Of a stretch of 64,000 nucleotides of DNA, positions 1 to 8,200 are shown one piece after another. The stretch's first letter is position 1, and each line of letters opens with the position of its first letter. Origin of the DNA: Enterococcus alishanensis (lineage in GTDB: Bacteria > Bacillota > Bacilli > Lactobacillales > Enterococcaceae). Below the pieces are notes generated by a model. The model was not told the DNA's origin. It saw nothing but the letters and a program-made list of their open reading frames with translations, and ran no database searches. A program made the position numbers and the translations under genes. The stretch spans positions 186,001 through 250,000 of the forward strand of contig NZ_JAHUZB010000003.1 in the NCBI RefSeq assembly GCF_019218635.1, written 5' to 3'.

Positions 1-297
1 GTTGCTAGTAATGTTCCCGTGACAATTGCCGGCGGTTTACCGGATGATGGCATTGGAACAAGTATAGAAACCATTCAAAGTGCAATTGAAAAAAACCCAG
101 CAGATGAAATCCTAGCTTTTTACGATATTGGCAGCGCTAAGATGAATCTTGAGGTTTGTTGCGAATTGGTGGATAAAAAAGTGCAAATTTTTGATTGTCC
201 CATTGTAGAAGGAACTTATTCGGCTGCTGCATTGGCCGAAGTAGGTGTCTCAATCGACGAAATTCAAAAACAATTACAAGCATTGGTGATCAAGTAA
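1..297 (+). CDS. dhaM: DhaM, dihydroxyacetone kinase phosphotransfer subunit (5' end cut off)
   Basis: The reading frame is open from base 1, so the gene starts before the window. The visible 98 codons match the mannose-IIA-like DhaM protein, which passes phosphate from HPr to the ADP on DhaL so that dihydroxyacetone can be phosphorylated. The recognisable part is the run VPVTIAGGLPDDGIGTS followed by the helix with DEILAFYDIGSAKMN. The active-site histidine near residue 9 lies outside the window. DhaM is normally about 125 residues, so roughly 25-30 residues are missing. It is the last gene of its unit, since a hairpin terminator follows directly; dhaK and dhaL would be expected upstream. 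Confidence 0.85.
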   Translation, partial: VASNVPVTIAGGLPDDGIGTSIETIQSAIEKNPADEILAFYDIGSAKMNLEVCCELVDKKVQIFDCPIVEGTYSAAALAEVGVSIDEIQKQLQALVIK

Positions 298-302
298 AAC
301 AA

Positions 303-350
303 TAAGCATCTCTCAAAAATCTGCTAAAGATTTTAAGAGGGATGCTTCTT
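303..350 (+). terminator. Rho-independent terminator after dhaM
   Basis: AAGCATC at 303 pairs with GATGCTT, with an AT-rich, partly mismatched inner stem, and a short T-rich tail follows. It closes the dhaM transcript and lies just before the convergent HAD gene. Confidence 0.75.
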
Positions 351-385
351 TGTGGTTTATCAGCATGTCGCAATAAAAATCATTT

Positions 386-1030
386 TTAACTTTTCAATAC
401 TTCCTGAGCAGCAATAAAATCATGAAAACTCCCTGAAATAAGCGGGTCATATTCTTTTGGTAAGTCCATAAAATTTGTCAAATAGTAAACCGGTAGTTTA
501 GCTCCTTGGGCTGCTCTCACACCGCTGATGGAATCTTCAAAAACGAGACAATCTTCGGCGGATACTTGCGCTTTAGCCAGAATATTTAAGAAGATCTCTG
601 GATCAGGCTTTCCAACTCTGACTTGGTCACCAAAACTAGTATAAGAAAAATAATCAAACAAATTCAATTTTTTTAAAATAGTCGTTGCTTCTGCTTGATG
701 TGAAGAAGTTGCCAAACAGCAAGTGATGTTTTTCTGAAGACAACTCTGTAAAAATTCTTCCGCACCATCCATTATTTCGAAATCACCGGTTGCAGTAGCG
801 ATTTCCCGTCGTCTTAAAAATTCAGTGAACAATTCGTCAAAGGGAAATTCTGCTCCATAATGGGCGATAAAATGCTGTTTAATAGTTGTAGTCGGGCGGC
901 CCAACAAGGTTTGATAGAAGGCTACATCTAGAGGAAATCCTTTATTATTGACTAATTCCTGCCAAATATAAAAATATTTTTCTTCAGATTTAATCAAGGT
1001 GCCGTCCATATCGAAAATAATTGTATTCAT
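386..1030 (-). CDS. HAD-superfamily phosphatase / phosphoglucomutase-like hydrolase
   Basis: A 214-residue HAD hydrolase of the beta-phosphoglucomutase/YcjU type. The nucleophile motif DMDGT is at residues 7-11 (Asp7 and Asp9), a cap domain runs to about residue 85, and motif II is LATSS near 107-111. The GKPDPEIF loop with the conserved Lys is at about 140-147, and the acidic Mg-binding motif FEDSISG is at about 164-170. These residues are all intact, so it should be active on a small phosphorylated sugar or similar metabolite; the substrate cannot be read from sequence. It converges on dhaM and stands alone on its strand. Confidence 0.85.
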   Translation of the reverse strand: MNTIIFDMDGTLIKSEEKYFYIWQELVNNKGFPLDVAFYQTLLGRPTTTIKQHFIAHYGAEFPFDELFTEFLRRREIATATGDFEIMDGAEEFLQSCLQKNITCCLATSSHQAEATTILKKLNLFDYFSYTSFGDQVRVGKPDPEIFLNILAKAQVSAEDCLVFEDSISGVRAAQGAKLPVYYLTNFMDLPKEYDPLISGSFHDFIAAQEVLKS

Positions 1031-1135
1031 TTATAGCTCCTTTTCGGTCAATTATACTCTAATTTTAGCATGGAATTTATCAGACACAAGACTGTTAGAT
1101 GAAGTATAATAGAAAAAACAAATAAGGAGACTAAA

Positions 1136-1391
<256 letters not shown>

Positions 1392-1404
1392 AAAGGAGTG
1401 TACC

Positions 1405-2529
1405 ATGAAAATTTTAGTCGCGATGGATTCATTTAAAGGTAGTGCCACCTCAAAAGAAATCAATCAAGCTGTCGCCGATGGAATGAAAAAAATCAATCCA
1501 CAAGCGGAAATTTCAACTTATTCTGTCGCAGATGGCGGTGAAGGAACAACTGCCGCTTTTTATGAGAATGATTTAGGTCAATTAATGGAAGTGATGACGC
1601 TGGATTTATTTAACCAACCGATTTCAGCCAAATACGTTTTATTTGATGAAAAAACTGTAGTGTTAGAAGTCGCAGAAACAGCGGGGATTCATTTTTTATC
1701 AGAAGAAAAGGAAAACAAATATGCTAGTTCTTTTGGCGTTGGCGATATGCTGCGACGAATTAATGAAAAACATCCTGAGATTGAAAAATTTATTATTGGT
1801 TTAGGTGGTAGTGGGATTAATGACGCTGGGATTGGTATGATGCAAGCTTTGGGGATTTCTTTTAAAAAAAATAATGGCGAAGAAATTGTATACGGTACAA
1901 CAGAGATTGAAGAGATCATGGAAATTGATACTAGCGGATTCAAACAGGCTTTGGCTACAAAAGAATTTATTTTATTATCGGATGTCAAAAATCCTTTAAC
2001 CGGACCAAGTGGGGCGACTTATATTTTTGGCAAACAAAAAGGAGTAATTGATTTAGAAAAGGTTGATCAAGCTTTGCAGCATTATGCAAAAGTATTAACT
2101 ACTAAATTTAAAATTGATTACTCAAAAGTGGAAAGTACCGGAGCTGCTGGCGGGATTGGCATTAGTTTCCTGTATTTTTTAAATAGCCATTTTGTTTCTG
2201 GGGCAGAATATATTACTGAGATGTTGGCTTTGAAGGAAAAAATGGCAACAGTTGATTTGGTCATTACTGGTGAAGGAAAGATGGATCGACAATCTGCTTA
2301 CGGGAAATTACCAACTATTATCGCGCAATTAGCCAAAAGTCAGCAAAAAAAAGTCATTGCAGTAGTGGGTGATGCCAGTGAAGTGACTACTGAAAACTAT
2401 CAGGCCGGAATTGATTTGATTTTGAGTTTGCTGCGAGGACCCATGACTTTGAAGGATTCAATCGAACAAACAAAAAAATTAGCCAGTCAGACTGGTGAGG
2501 ATATTATGCGCATCATGAAAAAGCTTTAG
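1405..2529 (+). CDS. glxK: Glycerate kinase (GK-I family)
   Basis: A 374-residue protein over the full usual length of the GlxK/GarK family, which phosphorylates D-glycerate with ATP. It has the N-terminal MDSFKGS motif (residues 7-13), ADGGEGT (42-48), the glycine-rich IGLGGSGINDAG (131-142), and a late TGEGKMDRQS motif near residue 290 that is typical of the family. The start ATG follows AAAAGGAGTGTACC. It lies 13 bp after the GH1 remnant, so it may once have been the second gene of that unit. No glyoxylate or glucarate genes are next to it. The product position (2- or 3-phosphoglycerate) cannot be told from sequence. Confidence 0.93.
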   Translation: MKILVAMDSFKGSATSKEINQAVADGMKKINPQAEISTYSVADGGEGTTAAFYENDLGQLMEVMTLDLFNQPISAKYVLFDEKTVVLEVAETAGIHFLSEEKENKYASSFGVGDMLRRINEKHPEIEKFIIGLGGSGINDAGIGMMQALGISFKKNNGEEIVYGTTEIEEIMEIDTSGFKQALATKEFILLSDVKNPLTGPSGATYIFGKQKGVIDLEKVDQALQHYAKVLTTKFKIDYSKVESTGAAGGIGISFLYFLNSHFVSGAEYITEMLALKEKMATVDLVITGEGKMDRQSAYGKLPTIIAQLAKSQQKKVIAVVGDASEVTTENYQAGIDLILSLLRGPMTLKDSIEQTKKLASQTGEDIMRIMKKL

Positions 2530-2539
2530 CCTAATGAGG

Positions 2540-2986
2540 TTAAAGCTTTTCCTTATGCAAAACTTCTTCTAAGTGGCCAAATTTGTCTTTGGTCTCAGCT
2601 ATTTTTTGGTAACCAAGCTTTTCATATAAACGACCTGTCTCGCGGGTCATTATATAAGCCTCGTGAAAACCTACTTGAATTAATTTTTCTTCAGCTTTTT
2701 TTACCAATAATTCACTTAAATGTTGTCCTCGATAATCTTCATGAACAAAAACCAATCCAATAAATGGTGTCCAAGGGGAGTTCTCTAACAAATCTTCTTT
2801 TAAAACAGCCACAAAACCAACTAATTTTTCCTGATCGCTTAAAATTAAGACTTGCTCCCAATCTGTTAATTTGTGATTTTCTAGTAACTCAGCTAAATGA
2901 GCTCCAGCCGGCCAGCTGATATTTTTGATTTGTTCGATTAAACTCGCTGATTGGGGTTCCTTTTGTGTTAACCAGACTTCTCTCAT
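2540..2986 (-). CDS. GNAT-family N-acetyltransferase
   Basis: A 148-residue GNAT protein. The acetyl-CoA binding segment is FVHEDYRGQHLSELLVKKAEE (motif A, Q/RxxGxG/A-like, with His in place of the last Gly), followed by the C-terminal MTRETGRLYEKLGYQK hallmark. The substrate is unknown. Its ATG overlaps the stop of the upstream Rrf2 regulator (ATGA), so the two are translationally coupled and the regulator probably controls this acetyltransferase along with itself. Confidence 0.8.
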   Translation of the reverse strand: MREVWLTQKEPQSASLIEQIKNISWPAGAHLAELLENHKLTDWEQVLILSDQEKLVGFVAVLKEDLLENSPWTPFIGLVFVHEDYRGQHLSELLVKKAEEKLIQVGFHEAYIMTRETGRLYEKLGYQKIAETKDKFGHLEEVLHKEKL

Positions 2987-3453
2987 AAAAAGCGAGCCAC
3001 CAATTCTTTATTTTCTGGTCGCCGTTTCGTTTCCAATTGAGAAATATCACCGATTACTTCTGCTAACGTAATTTGCTTCATTTCATTTTCGACTTGTTTT
3101 TGTAAAAAGCTATATTTTTCATTTAGGACATCTTGAATATTGGCCCCAATAACACAGTTGGGATTAGTGGTTTCATCTACATGTAAGAGTTGGTTATCGC
3201 CCTCAATCGCACGGTAAATATCGAAAAAAGAAATTTGATCAGCAGGTTTAGCTAAGCTGGGAGCAGCTTTTCCCGCTTGGGTTTTAATTAGACCAGCATT
3301 GCGCAATAAACCCATTAGCTTTCTAACATTAGCTGGATTGGTCTCAACGCTTTTACCAATCATCTCGCTAGATAAATTTGTCCCTTGGAAAATTTCTATA
3401 TAAGCCATGATATGAATGGCATCAGAAAATCGAATCGAATATTTCATCTTCAT
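2983..3453 (-). CDS. Rrf2-family transcriptional regulator
   Basis: A 156-residue Rrf2 protein with an N-terminal winged helix (MKYSIRFSDAIHIMAYI to the GLIKTQAG wing). Start chosen at the ATG at 3453, because GGGAGG directly upstream is the ribosome site; a longer TTG start at 3462 would put that site inside the gene. IscR/NsrR-type members bind Fe-S clusters through three cysteines. Here the relevant region holds a single Cys (NPNCVIG), so a cluster is unlikely and it resembles the YwnA-like group. It heads a two-gene unit with the GNAT gene. Confidence 0.85.
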   Translation of the reverse strand: MKMKYSIRFSDAIHIMAYIEIFQGTNLSSEMIGKSVETNPANVRKLMGLLRNAGLIKTQAGKAAPSLAKPADQISFFDIYRAIEGDNQLLHVDETTNPNCVIGANIQDVLNEKYSFLQKQVENEMKQITLAEVIGDISQLETKRRPENKELVARFL

Positions 3454-3931
3454 TCCTCCCAATAAATTGCTCGTTTCATCATATCATATTTTTATTAACA
3501 AATGTGTAAGTTTAAAATATACAGAAACATCCGATAAAATCAAGGAATATATTATTATTGAAACGCCAAATTTTAAAATATTTGCATCAGCACTATAGAA
3601 GATTGACTATTTGCAGCTATTTACTCATAAAATAACATAATGAATTACTTTCTTAAGTAGGCGTAGATCATATCAATTGATTAAAAAAACTTTTAAACTC
3701 CCAAAGGTATCTTTATTTACTAGCTGAAGAAAATTCTATAGAGTAGTCTTCATATATTTTCCTATAAATGAAAAAAATCATTTTATGATTAATTTAATTG
3801 TTATAAAGTGATGTAGAAATTTCAAATTAAATACGTTATTATTAATATATAATAATTAAAATGAATATACGTAACAATTTATTTCGGAAATAACAATTAG
3901 TTTCCGCTAGCTAGCTAAGAAGGTGATAAAA
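3454..3931. other. AT-rich intergenic region upstream of the surface-protein operon
   Basis: About 480 bp with no convincing gene. A perfect TATAAT hexamer lies at 3848-3853 without a good -35 box. A palindrome, TTATTTC-G-GAAATAA, lies at 3879-3893, between this possible -10 and the first gene, and could be an operator. AAGAAGGTG at about 3918 is the ribosome site for the gene starting at 3932. Confidence 0.4.
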
Positions 3932-4468
3932 ATGTTGAAGGATTTGAAAACTAGACCGAATTTTAAACGAGTAGTAGCGCTTTTGCTAGTCGTTGCTTTT
4001 GCATGCCTAATTGCTTTGACAAATGCGAAATTTTTATCAACATTTGGTTTAAATAGTCCACAAGCTAGAGTCAGTTTTTTTTTAGGAGATGAAGAATTAA
4101 TTCAGCCAATTAATGGAGAAGAACTTGCACCAGGAGAATCAAAAACTGACATCGACATTTTGTTAAGCAATCGGCAAGATTTCAAAAAGACCGAAGTTTC
4201 CATGATCTATACAATCAAGGTAAATAATTACGGTTCTCTACCTTTGACTTATCAACTATTTAAAATAGCAGCTGATGGCGCAAAAACGGAAATAACTGAT
4301 TTCAAAAATAATCTGAATCATAGTGAAGAATTAGGACCAGGAAATATTGCTGAAGCCAATGTCAATTATTGTTTGAGAATCCACTGGCCTGAGGAATACA
4401 ATCAGCTGAAATATAGCAATGATCTGGAAGTTAGTCGTTTAACGATTCAAGCAGAACAAATGGACTAG
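3932..4468 (+). CDS. Exported protein with SipW/TasA-like signal segment, first gene of surface operon
   Basis: A 178-residue protein that I do not recognise as a named family. It has a basic N-terminus, a hydrophobic segment (about residues 16-32), then TNAKFLSTFG and a beta-strand ARVSFFLGDEEL. This layout resembles TasA/camelysin-type proteins whose signal ends in an aromatic-rich motif before an A-V-F strand. The rest looks like one beta-sandwich domain (SMIYTIKVNNYGSLPLTYQLF). Start chosen at ATG 3932 because AAGAAGGTG is correctly spaced; GTG 3923 would sit inside that site. It is followed immediately by a gene of similar layout and then by a giant secreted protein, so all three probably act together at the cell surface. 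Whether the N-terminus is cleaved is unknown. Confidence 0.7.
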   Translation: MLKDLKTRPNFKRVVALLLVVAFACLIALTNAKFLSTFGLNSPQARVSFFLGDEELIQPINGEELAPGESKTDIDILLSNRQDFKKTEVSMIYTIKVNNYGSLPLTYQLFKIAADGAKTEITDFKNNLNHSEELGPGNIAEANVNYCLRIHWPEEYNQLKYSNDLEVSRLTIQAEQMD

Positions 4469-4477
4469 GTGAGTGAG

Positions 4478-5272
4478 ATGAAAAAAATTAATATTAAAAG
4501 AAAATATTTGCTACTCTTAATTGGACTCGCTGTTTGCTTATTATTGGGAGGCATCCTTAGTTATGGGAAATTTTTTAGAAGCAACACGGAAGATATACCT
4601 ACAAAAGCGATTGAGATGTTTTTTACTAGTGATGTTTTAACACCAACCAGTGAAAATAATCAACCTGAACATATCGTAGTTGATTGGCAAAATGGTGTAA
4701 CAAATAATCTAAGTTTTGAATTACATAATTATCCAGATTCACAACGTTTTACCAATCGGCCGATTCTATATGAATTATCTGCAGATCAGCCTGGAGTCAG
4801 TTTTAGAAGTAGTAATGGTCATGATTTCGAATTACCGGCATCAACGGCTAATACAAATCAACAAAGTCAAAAAATCGATGTTCAATTGGAAACTGATTTT
4901 TGGCAGACGAATGAAAAAGAAAAAACGGTTACTATCTCAGCAAGAGCAACAAAACCTTATGTAGAAACTCTTTCGGCAAAATTTTTAATTAAAAGGCAAG
5001 CAACGGGTTATCAAGTTAAAGTAGAGGACGAAGCCGATAGCCCTTATATAACTGTGACTATTACCGCCGACACGGCACAATCCTTGTCTTTAACCTGGGA
5101 TGACAGCTTAGTTGTGCCAGATCAAACCAATGCCTGTTTTGTAGATAAGATTGAAAATAATGCGCTAACTTTAAAAGAAATACCTGCTGGTGGAGCTGTT
5201 ACTTTTTATCTATTCAAATTTGACGAATCAAATAATTATAGTGATGTCGCAGATATTTTTAAAATCAATTAA
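4478..5272 (+). CDS. Membrane-anchored or exported surface protein, second gene of surface operon
   Basis: A 264-residue protein with a Lys/Arg-rich start and one hydrophobic segment (about residues 10-27, LLLLIGLAVCLLLGG). ILSYGKFFRSN and KAIEMFFTSD follow, the same signal-then-strand pattern as the preceding gene. The remainder is predicted beta-rich and threonine-rich, with no known motif. Start chosen at ATG 4478, with AGGTGAG spaced before it; GTG 4469 abuts the previous stop and lacks a site. It ends 12 bp before the giant gene, whose ribosome site GGGGGAAG lies in the gap. Function unknown; paralogy with the first gene is an inference from layout, not from clear identity. Confidence 0.7.
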   Translation: MKKINIKRKYLLLLIGLAVCLLLGGILSYGKFFRSNTEDIPTKAIEMFFTSDVLTPTSENNQPEHIVVDWQNGVTNNLSFELHNYPDSQRFTNRPILYELSADQPGVSFRSSNGHDFELPASTANTNQQSQKIDVQLETDFWQTNEKEKTVTISARATKPYVETLSAKFLIKRQATGYQVKVEDEADSPYITVTITADTAQSLSLTWDDSLVVPDQTNACFVDKIENNALTLKEIPAGGAVTFYLFKFDESNNYSDVADIFKIN

Positions 5273-5284
5273 GGGGGAAGACAA

Positions 5285-8200
5285 GTGAAAAAAAATAAAA
5301 AATTGAAACTGTTTTTAATGGCCGGTCTCTTGATTGTCTTTCCTATAATAAATTGTGGCGTTGCATTTGCGGAGACATTTACCACTAAGACGGTCGAATC
5401 AGTTAAAAAAAATGAGCAGGATACAACTGAGCATTCTGCTGAATCAGATTCTGCAATAGATAAAGATTTGCCGGTTGTAGAAATACCCGAAGCAGCAGAA
5501 AGTACAGATGAGATTGTCCCTCAAGCAACGGACGTGCCATTTTCAGCTTCTTTAGGAGAAATGAATAATGGTGAAGTAAAATTGCGGGAAGCTGATGACA
5601 CAACTGAAAAAGCTAATGTTAAATGGGAATTATTAAAAAATGATGGATACATTTTTAGTCTGCGATTAGATGGTTATGTACCGAGTACGACTCCCAGTAC
5701 ACGCCAGATTGAAGTAAAAATTCCTCAAGGGGTCATTGTAACCTTGGCTGATTTACAAAGAATTGTCCAAGAAAATACCAATGTAACTGCTTGTGATGTG
5801 GTTGATAAAAGTGCAACAGTCGTTTATCAATTTGACACGAATTTTAAACAATCTGTTTTCGTAGATCAATATAATGGTAACAATAATTTTTCACAAAACC
5901 AGGTAACTGATGGAACCATCGTGTTTTCAATCGCTCCAGTGGCAACAACTGTTGGTTTTAGTTTTAATTTGATTCCTAATTATGAAGATGCCAGCTCTAA
6001 TAGTCCCAATTATTGGACCGGTGTTTCAGGGGACAGCTTAACTCGTAATCAACCGATCAATGTAAAATTGTTAGATGACCAGACTGTGGTGAAGGATTTA
6101 GTATTGGATGATATCGTGATCCCCAGTACTGTTAACTATTCAGTAGTAACCGGCGACCCTTCTGTTTCAGGTTCAACTAAACCCGGTTCTCAAGTATTGG
6201 ATCAAGCGATGCAGATGTATATTCAACCGCGTGTTCGAAATAGTGAACGAGATTCAGACAATGCATACTATATGGGAAATGTAAGTTTTCATGCGTACTT
6301 GCCCTATAAAAAACTTGCCACCGGAAAATATTTATCTGCGACTTTAGATACTGCTAACATGAATCAGTGGATTGCTGATATCACTACTAGAAATGGTGGC
6401 AATGAGAAATTACGTTACAAGCAAGAGCGGCAAACGGATGGTCGGATTATTTTGACTTATTATTTTGTCGATCAGACACAAGAATACTTGCTAAGAGTGA
6501 TGAATTTACAAATGTTTTATTCGTATCCAAGTGCAGTAAATGAAAATGGGGACCGTTTTGAAACAGGGGATACGATTTTCTATACAAATCAAAATTTAGG
6601 TCGAACATTTCACAATTATTTTTATGATGAAAACGGTAACAGAGAATTAAGGAAACGAGAAGTTGTTTCCTTAGGCGACTCCAGTGCAACAATGACGATT
6701 TCTGGTGATCAATTAGAGTTAGCTTATCTAAATGGATCGCCTAATCTGCTTTATAGTACTGTTTCCACTAAGGGAACTGAATCGACGGCCTTGTTAGGTT
6801 ATTCATTGTTAACCAATCGTTCAACCGCTCAAGGGAATGTGAAAGTGAATTATCAGTTTGATACCGGAAACACTTGGAATTATGGTGTAACGACCGTTCA
6901 GTATTGGACAGTTGATACTAATTATTCTGATGGAACGATTACTCGAGGGCGAGACTATACTTATAGTTTTGATTTTGTTTTACAGGAAAAAGGAACCAAC
7001 CAGACAATCAGTGGCCGTTATGATTTGAAACCGAGTGAAGAATATAAAAATGTTAAAATCACTAAGTCAAATGGTCGACCTGCTAATTTACTAGGCTATG
7101 CTAATGAACGTTACTATTATTATGTTAATCGAGAAATGCTGGCAAAGGGTTTGTCAACAACTGACAAACAAGCTTTTAATGATTCTGGTGAATACTACAT
7201 CAAAGATCTTTCCTATAATATGTATATTTCGGCTTCGGGGACATCAAGCTATATCAGTGGAGATACTGGCAGACCGCGAGAATCAGGGGGACAATATTAT
7301 GGTTACACCTTTGGCGAGATTGGCGATCAAGCAACTGCTCGCTTTAATATTGTTGATCCGGCTGACAATACGAAAGAATTACTGACGAAAAGAGACTATC
7401 GAACCAGGATTATTAAATCCAGCCTGAGTGAAACAACACTGGATCTAACGCTGCTCCTAGATAATCAGATGACTGTCAAAAATGAGGCCGGTGTAAAGTT
7501 GACTGAATTAACTGAACCTGTTGGTATTGGTGAGAAGTTATCAGTTTCGGCGATAGGAATTCCTTGTTTTTACCCATATGGTGCGACCAATTATGCACCA
7601 GATCCAGTTTTTATTATCCGTACCCCAGTTGATTTTGATTTGTATACTGAATCGATTCGAGTAACTCAGGGCGGAGAAGTGCTAGATCGAACAATTGAGC
7701 CGTTAGGTACACTGAGTGATGGCAGTAAAATATATTATGTTAAACCAGAAAACGGGAAAGGCATGGGTTATTACGATGAGAGTCGAGAACTTATCGGTGG
7801 ACTGATTCAGATCGATTATGATATGGAAGTCAATCATACAGTCCGTGGGGGGTCAATAGGTTATCGTGAGTTACTATTTATTGCAGATGAGCAACTTCAA
7901 AATGGTGGTTCTGGTAGCTATGCAAGCTATCGAGTAAACGACACTTTTGGCGTAAACGAACGGTTAAAAAGTTATGGTAAGACACCTTCGACTAAAATTA
8001 ATAGCAATCTTTATGGCTTGATGACTTGTGGTGGTGATCCACGCTTTAACACAATTACAGCAGAAGTGGATAAACAGCTTTCTAATGAATTGATCGGAAC
8101 TGGCACGACCGAAATTACTGACCCTCTGAATATAGAAAATGGTGGGGTGCTCGATAAAAAGGATGCCACCTTTGATTTAAGCTTTACCATGAGTAATACT

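Noticed and set aside
1689-1988. Minus-strand 99-codon frame inside the glycerate kinase gene
   Set aside because: Fully overlapped by a strongly conserved gene on the other strand, with no ribosome site; a shadow frame.
3416-3598. Plus-strand 60-codon frame over the start of the Rrf2 gene
   Set aside because: Antisense to the regulator start and without a ribosome site; low-complexity AT-rich translation.
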